DNA of 18,941 nucleotides from Bifidobacteriaceae bacterium (GCA_031278075.1 JAITLE010000248.1:1-18941), one strand, 5' to 3'; shown: positions 1 to 7,733, counted from the stretch's first letter. Notes: a model not told the origin generated them from the letters alone. A program made the numbers and translations.

Positions 1-2
1 TT

Positions 3-89
3 CCCCTTCCGGCGGCGGTCGAGACCACCCCCGCCGCGGTCGCCGAGGCGCTGCGGCGCCCCCCCGCCCGGACGGACCGGGCTGGCTAG
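3..89 (+). CDS. C-terminal fragment of an unidentified protein (cut by window edge)
   Basis: This frame is open from the left edge to a TAG at 87-89. It encodes about 28 residues rich in Ala, Pro, Val and Glu (PLPAAVETTPAAVAEALRRP and a short tail). Its third codon positions are almost all G or C, as in the real genes here. If real, it ends the gene upstream of, and convergent with, the DUF4439 lipoprotein gene. Frame 1 is also open, to a TAG at 172-174, and its last 25 or so codons also have G/C third positions, so a frame change cannot be excluded. The fragment is too short to name a family. Confidence 0.35.
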   Translation, partial: PLPAAVETTPAAVAEALRRPPARTDRAG

Positions 90-170
90 TCGGCGCCCGG
101 AGCCGCTGAGCGCCCGCGACCGGGTGCGCGTCGACGCGTCGCTCCCGGCCGTGCCGACGGGGGACGTGGC

Positions 171-1040
171 TTAGCCAGTGACGTCCAGGAACGGCAGCGC
201 CGGTAGGACGGCGCCCCAGGAATAGGCGTGGACTAGCTGCCACAGGACGGCGCCCTCCGCGCCCGCGTTGAACGGGATCGCGGCGTATTGGCTGGCCAGC
301 GCCAGTTCTGCGGCAGCCCAGCGGGCCTGGACGGCGGCGGCGTCAGCTGGCGCCTCGCCGAGTCGGTAGACCGCGGCGCGCGGGTCCGGCGACGCGGCCA
401 GGGCGACCAGTTCCTCAGCGCGGACGCGGTGCGCCGCGGCGTCTTTGACGAGCCGGTCACGGACGGCCTCGTCCGGCGCCAAGAAGGTGGCCAAATGCTC
501 GCCGATGAACCCGGCCTGATCCTCTGCCACCGCCAGGGCGTCGAGGGTCGCGACCGGGATGTGCGCGAGGTCCGCGGTGTCGGGCGGGGCCGCGCCAGCC
601 AGGGCGTCTCGCCCGATCGCCTCGGCGGCCGCGGCGGCGCGCGCTATCGCGACCGGCACGGCATCGTCCGCTTCAGCTTCCGCGACGCGCAGACTGAGCG
701 CTTCGACGCGGCCGAGGTCCCGCGCCAAGTCGTCGGGCGAGCATCCCGGCGCGGTCGTGGCGCCGCCGCCCGCCTCCCTCGCCGCCGCGCCCAGGGCGTC
801 AGCCCACTGGGGCGCCTGCTCCGCGAGGAGGCGAAGACCCGCGGCGGACCAACCGTCTGGGGGGGCGGCGACGCACGCGGCCGCCTCCGGGCCGAGCGCG
901 CGGGCGGCTTGAAGGAGGTTCGCCCGGTCGCTCGCGGGCGTCTCAGCGACCAGCGGCGGCGCGGCCGCGGAGCAACTCGCGAGCGTGCAGGCCAGGACTA
1001 CGGCCAGGGCGGCGCCAGGCGGTCTGCGGTGAGCGAACAT
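171..1040 (-). CDS. DUF4439-type ferritin-like lipoprotein
   Basis: The start chosen is the ATG at 1040-1038, giving 289 residues. It places a typical lipoprotein signal directly at the N-terminus: MFAHRRPPG, a hydrophobic stretch, then the lipobox LASC with Cys23 as the predicted lipidated residue. A longer frame reaching 1121 would push the signal 27 residues inside. The rest is almost entirely Ala-rich helix. The last 130 or so residues follow the ferritin-like pattern of DUF4439 (an E-H-L segment, an AHRVRAEEL helix, an AVYRL turn, and a final helix ending W-G-A-V-L-P-A-L-P-F). The protein is probably anchored on the outer face of the membrane; its function is unknown. In many actinomycetes a DUF4439 gene lies beside the rimP-nusA operon, but here it is divergent from nusA and rimP is missing. 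Family assignment is by remembered pattern, not by search. Confidence 0.7.
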   Translation of the reverse strand: MFAHRRPPGAALAVVLACTLASCSAAAPPLVAETPASDRANLLQAARALGPEAAACVAAPPDGWSAAGLRLLAEQAPQWADALGAAAREAGGGATTAPGCSPDDLARDLGRVEALSLRVAEAEADDAVPVAIARAAAAAEAIGRDALAGAAPPDTADLAHIPVATLDALAVAEDQAGFIGEHLATFLAPDEAVRDRLVKDAAAHRVRAEELVALAASPDPRAAVYRLGEAPADAAAVQARWAAAELALASQYAAIPFNAGAEGAVLWQLVHAYSWGAVLPALPFLDVTG

Positions 1041-1184
1041 CGCTTCGATGATCCCATGACGCGAGCGCCGCGCCGCGCCGGTCGGTAGACTCGTGGCAGT
1101 GATGGGGCTGGTGGGCGGCACGCATAAAGGGATGACAACGACAAGTGAACAGGCCCCGCGCGGGGGCGAGGGAGGGGCGGACCG
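1041..1184. promoter_or_regulatory. Divergent intergenic region: lipoprotein gene / nusA
   Basis: These 144 bases separate the lipoprotein start (1040, leftward) from nusA (1185, rightward), so both promoters should lie here. A TAGACT at 1086-1091 resembles a -10 hexamer facing nusA, but I see no good -35 at 17-18 bases upstream. The nusA ribosome binding site is clear: GGAGG at 1171-1175, nine bases before the ATG. No rimP frame fits in this space. Confidence 0.4.
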
Positions 1185-2162
1185 ATGGACGTCAACATGA
1201 GTGAGTTACGCGCTTTGGAGCGCGAACGCGACATTCCGCTCAAGGTGCTGGTCCCTGCGATCGAACAGGCGATGCTGCTGGCTTACCAAAGGACCCCGGG
1301 CGCGGCGGAACACGCGCGCGCCCGCCTCGACCAGGTCACTGGGCATGTCACGATCTGGGCTCAGGAACGCGACGAGGATGGCGCCCTGGTCCACGAATGG
1401 GAGGACACCCCGTCCGATTTCGGCCGGATCGCCGCCGCCACGGCGCGCCAAGTCATCCTCCCGCGGTTGCGTGAAGCGGAGGACGCCCAGATCGTGGGCG
1501 CTTTCGAGGCCCGCGAGAACGATGTCGTCACGGGGACGGTGGTGCAGTCCCGTGACCCGCATGCCGCTCGCGTGGATCTGGGCGGTGTCGAGGGCGTCCT
1601 GCCCGCCCACGAACAGATCCCCGGCGAGCGGCTGACCCACGGCGATCGGGTCAAGGTGTTGGTGTTGGAGGTCGCCCGCGGGCCGAAGGGCCCGGCGATC
1701 ACTCTTTCCAGGTCCCACCCGATGCTAGTCAAACGCCTGTTCGCGCTTGTCGCGCCCGAGGTGGAGAGCGGCGCGGTGCTGATCGCCTCGATCGCGCGCG
1801 AGGCGGGTCACCGCACCAAGATCGCGGTCCGCGCGCGGGATGCGGGCCTGAACGCGAAGGGGGCGTGTATCGGGCCGATGGGCGGTCGCGTGCGCGCGGT
1901 GATGGCGGAGCTGGGGCAGGAGAAGATCGACATCGTCGACTACTCCGACGACCCGGCTCAGTTCGTGGCGGCGGCGCTTTCGCCGGCCCGTGTCACATCG
2001 GTTGAGGTGGTCGACGCGACGGCGCGCGCGGCTCGCGCCGTCGTCCCGGATTTCCAGCTGTCGCTGGCCATCGGTCGCGAGGGCCAGAACGCCAGGTTGG
2101 CCGCCAAACTCACGGGTTGGCGCATCGACATCCGGTCGGACGCCGCCGAGGATGTCCGCTAA
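1185..2162 (+). CDS. nusA: Transcription termination/antitermination factor NusA
   Basis: NusA binds RNA polymerase and nascent RNA and modulates pausing, termination and antitermination in the cytoplasm. The 325-residue product has the short actinobacterial architecture. An N-terminal RNA-polymerase-binding domain spans roughly 1-105. An S1 domain begins near 113 (GTVVQSRD, then VDLGGVEGVLPAHEQIPGE). Two KH domains follow, with GxxG-type loops GPMGG near 231 and GREGQ near 297. The C-terminal acidic repeats of proteobacterial NusA are absent, as expected for the phylum. The ATG at 1185 has GGAGG nine bases upstream; an in-frame ATG at 1197 (residue 5) is the only close alternative. The gene opens the nusA-ylxR-infB-rbfA-truB-truA string. 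In most bacteria rimP directly precedes nusA; here it does not. Confidence 0.95.
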   Translation: MDVNMSELRALERERDIPLKVLVPAIEQAMLLAYQRTPGAAEHARARLDQVTGHVTIWAQERDEDGALVHEWEDTPSDFGRIAAATARQVILPRLREAEDAQIVGAFEARENDVVTGTVVQSRDPHAARVDLGGVEGVLPAHEQIPGERLTHGDRVKVLVLEVARGPKGPAITLSRSHPMLVKRLFALVAPEVESGAVLIASIAREAGHRTKIAVRARDAGLNAKGACIGPMGGRVRAVMAELGQEKIDIVDYSDDPAQFVAAALSPARVTSVEVVDATARAARAVVPDFQLSLAIGREGQNARLAAKLTGWRIDIRSDAAEDVR

Positions 2163-2505
2163 ACTACTTCAGGCCGTGTCGCGTGAGCGACCCCCGACAC
2201 CGGTGCGGACCTGTGTCGGGTGTCGTCAGCGTGATGCGCGTTCCAACTTGGCGCGCTTGGCGCTCGACCGCGCTGCTGTCCCTCCTCGGGTGGTGGTGGA
2301 TCGCTCGGCACGCCTCGCCGGGCGGGGCGCCTGGGTGCATTGGTGTCACCAGTGCGTCGACCAGGCGATCCGCCGAGGCAACTTGGCCCGGGCCTTCAAG
2401 AGAGCGGTTGATGTCCGCGAACTGAAGGGCTTGGACCTACCAGACCAGACCAATCCGTCGAAAGCGGGTGGAGAAGACGATGGACACACGATGAGTGCCC
2501 TCTAA
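2152..2505 (+). CDS. ylxR: YlxR family (DUF448) RNA-binding protein
   Basis: This small basic protein is encoded between nusA and infB, the conserved position of ylxR. The family signature is present: P-V-R-T-C-V-G-C-R-Q-R near residues 15-25, then V-V-V-D-R and the GRGAWVH motif, then a second Cys-containing helix (WCHQCVDQAIRRGNLARAFKR). Family members are proposed nucleoid or RNA-binding proteins, but the exact role is unsettled. The ATG at 2152 lies inside the last codons of nusA (11-base overlap), implying translational coupling. A GTG at 2176 is the alternative start; neither has an ideally spaced ribosome binding site. The C-terminal 30 or so residues after the conserved domain are hydrophilic and probably variable. 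Confidence 0.85.
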   Translation: MSAKLLQAVSRERPPTPVRTCVGCRQRDARSNLARLALDRAAVPPRVVVDRSARLAGRGAWVHWCHQCVDQAIRRGNLARAFKRAVDVRELKGLDLPDQTNPSKAGGEDDGHTMSAL

Positions 2506-2523
2506 TGAGTACCCGGCGCTAGA

Positions 2524-2551
2524 CGGCCCGTTCCTGCCTCGGAACGAGCCG
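2524..2551 (+). promoter_or_regulatory. Stem-loop in the infB leader
   Basis: CGGCCCGTTCC (2524-2534) can pair with GGAACGAGCCG (2541-2551) through 10 of 11 positions, with one C/A mismatch and a six-base loop TGCCTC. The right arm ends at the first base of the purine-rich infB ribosome binding region (2551-2561). No U-tract follows, so it does not look like a simple terminator. It could tune infB translation or protect the mRNA. This is seen in the sequence; the regulatory role is inferred. Confidence 0.45.
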
Positions 2552-2565
2552 AGGACAGGAGCAAA

Positions 2566-5517
2566 GTGCAAAAGCAGCGCGTCTCCGCGCTCGCGAAAGA
2601 GCTTGGAGTCAAGAGCAGTGAGCTGATCGAGGTGATCAGGGGCCTGGGCGAATACGTCAAGGCCGCCTCGTCGACCATTGAGGCCCCAGTGGTGCGCAAG
2701 GTCATGGAGGTTTTCCCGCGTCCCGCCGCCTCCCCGACGGACGATGCCGTCGCCCCGCCTTCCGCTCCGCGCCCGCAGTCGGCGCCCGCCACGTCGAGCG
2801 AAGACACGGCGAAGCCCGCGGCGACCGCCTCGGCGGGCGTTGTGGCCGAGCCGGATCGGCCGGTTGTCGCCGACGCGGCGACTGGGACGTCTGCGCCGCC
2901 CGCGGCGGCGGCGACCGCGGCGGCCGAGCCGCCTGCGGCGGCCGCGCCGGCCGCGGCCACCTTGCCGCCGGCCCCGGTTGTGCCGGCTGTCCCGCCCGCG
3001 GCGGCCGCCGAGGCCGTCCCGCCCGCCCCGCCGTCCGCGCCCCCACAGGGCGCGCCGCGCTCCGCGTCGTCTGGCCCGCCCGGTGGCGCGGCTAGGCCCG
3101 GGCAACCAGGTCAACCCGGTCAACCAGGTCAACCCGGTCAACCCGGTCAACCAGGTCAACCAGGTCAACCCGCCGCCCGCTCGGGGGCGCCGCGTCCCGC
3201 GCCCCGCCAGGGCGTTCCGCGGCCCGGCAACAACCCGTTCGCCTCGGCCCAGGGCATGCGTCCGCCACGGCCGGGCGTGCCCCGCCCGGGCAACAGCCCG
3301 TTCGCCTCGGCGCAGGGGATGCCGCGCCCCGGGGAGACCCCCAGGCCGGGTGGGCCCCGGCCAGGCGGCACGCGGCCCAGCCCCGGGATGATGCCTGGGC
3401 GCACCTCGCTGGGCCAGGGCGCCGGTCAAAGCCCTGGCGGCGGCCGGACCGGCGCGCCTGGGCGCGGCCGCGGCGCGGGCACGTCCCACGGGGCCGGTCC
3501 TGGCGGCGCTGGCGGCTCAGGCGGTCCCGGCGGCGCCGGTGGCCCGGGCGGTCGCGCCCGGGGCGCGGGTGGCCGCGGCCAGACCCAGGGCGCCTTCGGG
3601 CGCGGCGGCGGCAGGCCGGCGAAGGGCCGCAAGTCGAAGCGGGCGAAGCGCCAAGAGTTCGAGCAGGCCGACGCCCCGATGCTGGGCGGTGTCCGGGTCC
3701 CGCGCGGGAGTGGGACCACGGTGATCCGGCTGCGCCGGGGATCGTCGCTGACGGACTTCGCCGACCGGATCGGGGCGAACCCCGCCGAGCTGGTGACGGT
3801 CCTGTTCAACCTGGGCGAGATGGCCACCGCCACCCAGTCCCTCGACGAGGACACGCTCGGCGCCCTCGGCGCGGAGCTCGGCTATGTGGTCGAGGTGGTC
3901 TCGCCGGAGGACGAGGACCGCGAGCTGTTGGACCAATTCGACATCGACCTCCAAGGCGAGTTGGACGCCGAGACAGACGATGACTTGAAGCCGCGTCCAC
4001 CGGTGGTGACCGTGATGGGCCACGTGGACCATGGCAAGACGAAGCTCCTGGACGCGATCCGCCACACCCGGGTGATGGAAGGCGAGTCGGGCGGCATCAC
4101 GCAGCACATCGGCGCGTACCAGGTGGTCACCGAGCATGAGGGCGCCGAACGTGCCATCACCTTCATCGACACCCCGGGCCACGAGGCGTTCACCGCGATG
4201 CGGGCCCGCGGCGCACAGGTGACGGACATCGCCATCCTGGTGGTGGCCGCGGATGACGGCGTCATGCCGCAGACCATCGAGGCGTTGAACCACGCCCAGG
4301 CGGCGGGTGTGCCGATCGTGGTGGCGGTCAACAAGATCGACGTCGAGGCCGCCAACCCGCAGAAGATCCGCGCTCAGCTCACCGAATACAACCTGGTGGC
4401 GGAGGAGTACGGCGGCGAGACCATGTTCGTCGACGTCTCCGCGAAGCAGCGGGTCGGCATCGAAGAGCTGCTGGAGGCGGTGTTGTTGACCGCGGACGTG
4501 GGGCTCGACCTCAGGGCGAACCCCGACAAGGCGGCCCGCGGCGTCGCGATCGAAGCGAACCTCGACAAGGGCCGCGGCCCCGTGGTGACGGCGCTGGTCC
4601 AATCGGGCACGCTCAAGGTGGGCGATTCGGTGGTCGCGGGCACGGCCTACGGCTCGGTGCGCGCCATGTTCGACGAGCACGGCGGCGCCGTCGCCGCGGC
4701 CACCCCGGCCCGGCCGGTCCAGTTGATCGGTTTGCGGTCGGTGCCGCGGGCCGGCGACACGTTCCTGGTGGCGTCGGACGACAGGACGGCCAGGCAGATC
4801 GCGGAGCGCCGCGCGGCGGCGGAGCGCGCCGCGACCCTGGCGAAGCGCCGCAAGCGGATCTCCTTGGAGGATTTCACGCAGGCGCTGGAACTCGGCAAGG
4901 TCGAGACGTTGAACTTGGTCATCAAGGGCGATGTGTCCGGCTCGGTGGAGGCGTTGGAGGACGCGCTGCTCCAGATCGATGTGGGCGAGAGCGTCAGCCT
5001 CAGGGTGATCCACCGTGGCGTCGGCGCGATCACGCAGAACGACGTGAACCTCGCCGGCGTGGACAACGCGATCATCATCGGCTTCAACGTCCGCTTCGCG
5101 GAGCGAGTCGAGGAGTTGGCGGACCGCGAGGGCGTCGACGTGCGGTTCTATTCGGTCATCTACCAGGCGATCGAGGATGTGGAGTCCGCGCTCAAGGGCC
5201 TGCTGAAGCCGGAGTACTTCGAGGCTCGGCTCGGCACAGCGGAGATCCGCGAGGTCTTCCGCTCCTCCAAGTTCGGCAACATCGCCGGCTCGTTGGTCCG
5301 TTCCGGTGTGATCCGCCGCGGCTCCAAGGCGCGTGTCATCCGGCAAGGCGCCGTGGTCGGGGACAACCTCTCGGTCGACTCGTTGCGCCGGTTCAAGGAC
5401 GATGTGACCGAGGCTCGTGAGGGCTACGAATGCGGCATCGGTCTGGGCTCGTTCAACGACATCCAGGTCGACGACGTCATCGAGACGTTCGAGATCCGGC
5501 AAAAGGAGCGCGTCTGA
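2566..5517 (+). CDS. infB: Translation initiation factor IF-2
   Basis: IF-2 is the GTPase that brings initiator fMet-tRNA to the 30S subunit and promotes subunit joining. The GTG at 2566 is preceded by GAGGACAGGAG. The 983-residue protein starts with an IF2_N helix bundle (QKQRVSALAKELGVKSSELI, about 2-50). A disordered Ala/Pro/Gly-rich linker (about 55-360) follows, holding eight G-Q-P repeats and duplicated NPFASAQGM/SPFASAQGM blocks. A second IF2_N-like domain sits near 382-445. The GTPase domain has all five G motifs: GHVDHGKT at 485-492, GGITQ, DTPGH, NKID and SAK. Domains II, III and the C-terminal fMet-tRNA-binding domain complete a normal C-terminus ending EIRQKERV. Its TGA overlaps the rbfA ATG by one base. 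Confidence 0.97.
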   Translation: MQKQRVSALAKELGVKSSELIEVIRGLGEYVKAASSTIEAPVVRKVMEVFPRPAASPTDDAVAPPSAPRPQSAPATSSEDTAKPAATASAGVVAEPDRPVVADAATGTSAPPAAAATAAAEPPAAAAPAAATLPPAPVVPAVPPAAAAEAVPPAPPSAPPQGAPRSASSGPPGGAARPGQPGQPGQPGQPGQPGQPGQPGQPAARSGAPRPAPRQGVPRPGNNPFASAQGMRPPRPGVPRPGNSPFASAQGMPRPGETPRPGGPRPGGTRPSPGMMPGRTSLGQGAGQSPGGGRTGAPGRGRGAGTSHGAGPGGAGGSGGPGGAGGPGGRARGAGGRGQTQGAFGRGGGRPAKGRKSKRAKRQEFEQADAPMLGGVRVPRGSGTTVIRLRRGSSLTDFADRIGANPAELVTVLFNLGEMATATQSLDEDTLGALGAELGYVVEVVSPEDEDRELLDQFDIDLQGELDAETDDDLKPRPPVVTVMGHVDHGKTKLLDAIRHTRVMEGESGGITQHIGAYQVVTEHEGAERAITFIDTPGHEAFTAMRARGAQVTDIAILVVAADDGVMPQTIEALNHAQAAGVPIVVAVNKIDVEAANPQKIRAQLTEYNLVAEEYGGETMFVDVSAKQRVGIEELLEAVLLTADVGLDLRANPDKAARGVAIEANLDKGRGPVVTALVQSGTLKVGDSVVAGTAYGSVRAMFDEHGGAVAAATPARPVQLIGLRSVPRAGDTFLVASDDRTARQIAERRAAAERAATLAKRRKRISLEDFTQALELGKVETLNLVIKGDVSGSVEALEDALLQIDVGESVSLRVIHRGVGAITQNDVNLAGVDNAIIIGFNVRFAERVEELADREGVDVRFYSVIYQAIEDVESALKGLLKPEYFEARLGTAEIREVFRSSKFGNIAGSLVRSGVIRRGSKARVIRQGAVVGDNLSVDSLRRFKDDVTEAREGYECGIGLGSFNDIQVDDVIETFEIRQKERV
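3100..3171 (+). repeat. Eight tandem 9-bp units encoding Gly-Gln-Pro in infB
   Basis: Eight consecutive nonamers (one GGGCAACCA, then seven GGTCAACC-A/C) encode (GQP)8 within the disordered IF-2 linker. The units differ almost only at the Pro wobble base, C or A. Each unit keeps the infB frame, so gain or loss of units would change linker length without breaking the gene. The tract resembles a short collagen-like triplet repeat. Confidence 0.9.
3219..3323 (+). repeat. Imperfect direct repeat in the infB linker
   Basis: Two copies of a module of about 60 bases encode R-P-G-N-N/S-P-F-A-S-A-Q-G-M, the second beginning about 60 bases after the first. The DNA copies differ mostly at wobble positions (for example GCCTCGGCCCAGGGC versus GCCTCGGCGCAGGGG), so the duplication is old and kept at protein level. 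Modules of this kind are familiar from other actinobacterial IF-2 linkers. Confidence 0.7.
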
Positions 5518-5960
5518 TGCCCGAGTCGCCCCGTCAGCGCCAGGTGGCGGACCGCATCCGTGAGGTGGCGGCCCGCCAACTGGGCGGCCGCGTCAAGGAC
5601 CCCCGGCTGGGGTTCGTGACGATCACGGAGGTCCGCGTCACCGGGGATCTGCACCACGCCACCATCTTCTACACGGTGTTGGGCAGCCCCGAGGAGCGGG
5701 CCGACACGGCCGCGGCGCTCGCGTCCGCCCGCGGTTTGATCCGCTCCAAGGTGGGCCAGGCGCTCGGCTTGCGTCTCACGCCGTCGATCGATTTCCGCCT
5801 CGACGAGCTCCCCGAAGGCGCCGGCCGCGTCGACGACGCGCTGCGGGAGGCCCAAGCCCGCGACGCGGCGATCGCCGAGCTGGCGGCCGGCGCGTCTCAC
5901 GCCGGCGACGCGGATCCGTACAAGCGCCATGACGATCCGCCCGAGCCCGCCGCGTCGTGA
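5517..5960 (+). CDS. rbfA: 30S ribosome-binding factor RbfA
   Basis: RbfA is a late 30S assembly and cold-adaptation factor that binds near helix 1 of 16S rRNA. The ATG at 5517 shares its A with the infB stop (TGATG), and AAGGAG at 5503-5508 is a good ribosome binding site. The 147 residues include the KH-type core: ADRIREVAARQL, the DPRLGFVTITEVRVTGDL strand region, and later LRLTPSIDFRLDE. The C-terminal extension ending in a D-P-Y-K segment and a Pro/Ala tail is usual in actinomycetes. Its last 32 bases overlap the start of truB in another frame. Confidence 0.95.
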   Translation: MPESPRQRQVADRIREVAARQLGGRVKDPRLGFVTITEVRVTGDLHHATIFYTVLGSPEERADTAAALASARGLIRSKVGQALGLRLTPSIDFRLDELPEGAGRVDDALREAQARDAAIAELAAGASHAGDADPYKRHDDPPEPAAS

Positions 5961-6882
5961 GCCGACGCCCGGGCTGGTCGTGCTCGACAAGCCCCAGGGT
6001 CTGACGTCACACGATTGCGTGGCGCGGCTGCGTCGCCTCGCGGACGCCAAGAAGGTGGGGCACGCCGGCACGCTGGATCCGTTGGCGACGGGCGTCTTGG
6101 TGCTCGGGGTGGGCCGCGCGACCAGGTTCCTGACGTTCTTGGTCGGCCTCGGCAAGCGTTACGCGGCGACCATCCGCCTGGGGCAGTCCACCACGACGGA
6201 CGATGCCGACGGGGCGCCGACCGGTGGCGCCGTCGCGTCCGCGTTGTCCCCCAGCCGTGTGGAGACGGCGCTGCGGCCTCTGCGCGGCACGCTGCTCCAA
6301 GTCCCGAGCGCGCACAGCGCGGTCAAAGTGGGCGGGGTGCGGGCGTACGCCCGCGCCCGGGCTGGCGAGGACGTGGTCTTGCCGGCCCGCCAGGTCGAGG
6401 TCAGCCGCTTCGATTTGGTGCGCAGCCGCCGGTTGGGGGACTGGCTGGACCTCGACGTGGTGGTCGAATGCTCGTCTGGGACCTATGTGCGGGCGCTGGC
6501 CCGCGACTTGGGCACGGCGCTGGGAGTCGGCGGGCACATCACCGCGTTGCGCCGCACCGCGTTGGGCCCCTTCGACGTGTCCTCGGCCACCACTTTGGAG
6601 GCGTTGGCCGAGGACTTCGCGGTGGCGCCGCTCGGGGACGCCGCCGCCCAACTGTTCCCCGTGCTGCGGCTGAACGCCGCGGCCGCGGAAAGCCTGGCCC
6701 ACGGCCAGCGGCTGCCCTGGTCCGAACCCGTTCCCGCGTCCCCGGCCGGTCCCCGGCTGCGCCACCGCGACACGTCCGACCTGGTGGCGGCCCTCGCTGA
6801 AGACGGGGCGTTGGTCGCGCTGGTCCGGCCCGAAGGCCAAGGCGAGGCGGCGCGGTTCCGCGCCGTGGCGGTGTTCCGGTGA
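5929..6882 (+). CDS. truB: tRNA pseudouridine(55) synthase TruB
   Basis: TruB makes pseudouridine 55 in the T-loop of tRNAs. The 317-residue protein shows the family start GLVVLDKPQGLTSHDCVARL and motif GHAGTLDPLATGVL with the catalytic Asp50. It continues with KRYAATIRLGQSTTTDD, the VPSAHSAVKVGG region and CSSGTYVRALARDLG, followed by a PUA-like C-terminal domain. The ATG at 5929 lies within rbfA and produces a 32-base overlap; it is the only ATG that keeps the whole N-terminal strand. The stop (6880-6882) overlaps the GTG of truA in a GTGA arrangement. In actinomycetes truB is more often followed by ribF. Confidence 0.95.
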   Translation: MTIRPSPPRREPTPGLVVLDKPQGLTSHDCVARLRRLADAKKVGHAGTLDPLATGVLVLGVGRATRFLTFLVGLGKRYAATIRLGQSTTTDDADGAPTGGAVASALSPSRVETALRPLRGTLLQVPSAHSAVKVGGVRAYARARAGEDVVLPARQVEVSRFDLVRSRRLGDWLDLDVVVECSSGTYVRALARDLGTALGVGGHITALRRTALGPFDVSSATTLEALAEDFAVAPLGDAAAQLFPVLRLNAAAAESLAHGQRLPWSEPVPASPAGPRLRHRDTSDLVAALAEDGALVALVRPEGQGEAARFRAVAVFR

Positions 6883-7733
6883 CCACACGGGTACGACTCG
6901 ACCTCGGCTACGACGGCGGCGCGTTCCACGGTTGGGCCGCCCAACCCGGCCTGCGCACCGTCGAGTGAGTCCTCGGGGAGGCCCTCGAGCGGATCACCCG
7001 CCGCCCCGTGCCTCTGCGTGTGGCCGGCCGCACCGACGCCGGCGTCCACGCCCGCGGCCAAGTCGCCGCCTTCGACTTGACCGAGGCGGAGGTCGGGGCG
7101 TTGGCTGGGCGAGCGGACGGCATCGTGCCGCTGGAGGCCCTCGTCAAGCGGCTCAACGCGGTGCTGCCACACGATGTGCGCGTCGTGTCGGCCGCGGACG
7201 CGGGACCCGCGTTCGACGCGCGGTTCTCCGCTCTGTGGCGCGAGTACCGTTACCGGATCGCGGACGACGGCGCCGCCAAGACCCCGCTGGAGCGGGGTTT
7301 CACGTGGTGGACGGCGCCGCTCGACGTGGCCGCGATGGCTGAGGCCGCCGCGCCGCTCGTCGGGGAGCATGATTTCACGCCGTTCTGTTTGCCGAGGCGG
7401 TTCGCCTCGGCGGTGCGACGTGTGCTGGAACTGGATGTGGTCCGGCCGGCCCCGGGGATTGTCGAGATCTGGATCAGGGCGGACGCGTTCGCCCAGCGGA
7501 TGGTGCGCTTGATCACGGGGGCGCTGGTCAGCGTGGGTCAGGCGCGGCGCCCGCCCCACTGGGTGGGGGATGTCTTGGCGGCCGGCGAGCGGGACTCGTC
7601 CGTCCAGGCGGCGCCCGCCCTGGGTCTGGTCTTGGAGCGGGTCGCCTACCCGGAGGGGCAAGAGGCGCTCGCGGCGCAGGCCGAGCGGGCCCGGGTCTAC
7701 CGGGGGGCTGAGCCCGGGGTGGCTGAGCCCTGA
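6879..7733 (+). pseudogene. truA: tRNA pseudouridine(38-40) synthase TruA, interrupted by an in-frame TGA
   Basis: TruA modifies U38-U40 in tRNA anticodon stems. Reading from the GTG at 6879 gives VTTRVRLDLGYDGGAFHGWA and then QPGLRTVE, a normal TruA N-terminus. A TGA stop follows at 6966-6968 (codon 30). The same frame then continues as VLGEALERITRRPVPLRVAG and GRTDAGVHARGQVAAF, with catalytic Asp at codon 53, to a normal C-terminus and TGA at 7731-7733. Frame and codon use stay intact on both sides, so a single base change (for example GGA to TGA at a position that is usually Gly) explains it best. A restart at GTG 7008 would lose 43 residues including the first core strand and has no clear ribosome binding site. 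It is either a recent nonsense mutation, a base-call error, or read through. Confidence 0.85.

Noticed and set aside
288..1088. Long + strand frame opposite the lipoprotein gene
   Set aside because: The product is Arg/Gly-rich without motifs, while the - strand frame has a signal peptide with lipobox and ferritin-like helices.
3100..3171. CRISPR or non-coding repeat in infB
   Set aside because: There are no spacers; every unit is an in-frame Gly-Gln-Pro triplet of IF-2.
3517..5502. A 661-codon open frame on the - strand opposite infB
   Set aside because: It is antisense to a clearly real IF-2 GTPase. Its composition (His/Arg/Asp-rich, no motif) is the usual mirror of GC-rich coding DNA.
6966..6968. 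TGA as selenocysteine or Trp codon in truA
   Set aside because: TruA families have no Cys/Sec at this place, no selenocysteine insertion hairpin was recognised just downstream, and other genes here end in TGA.
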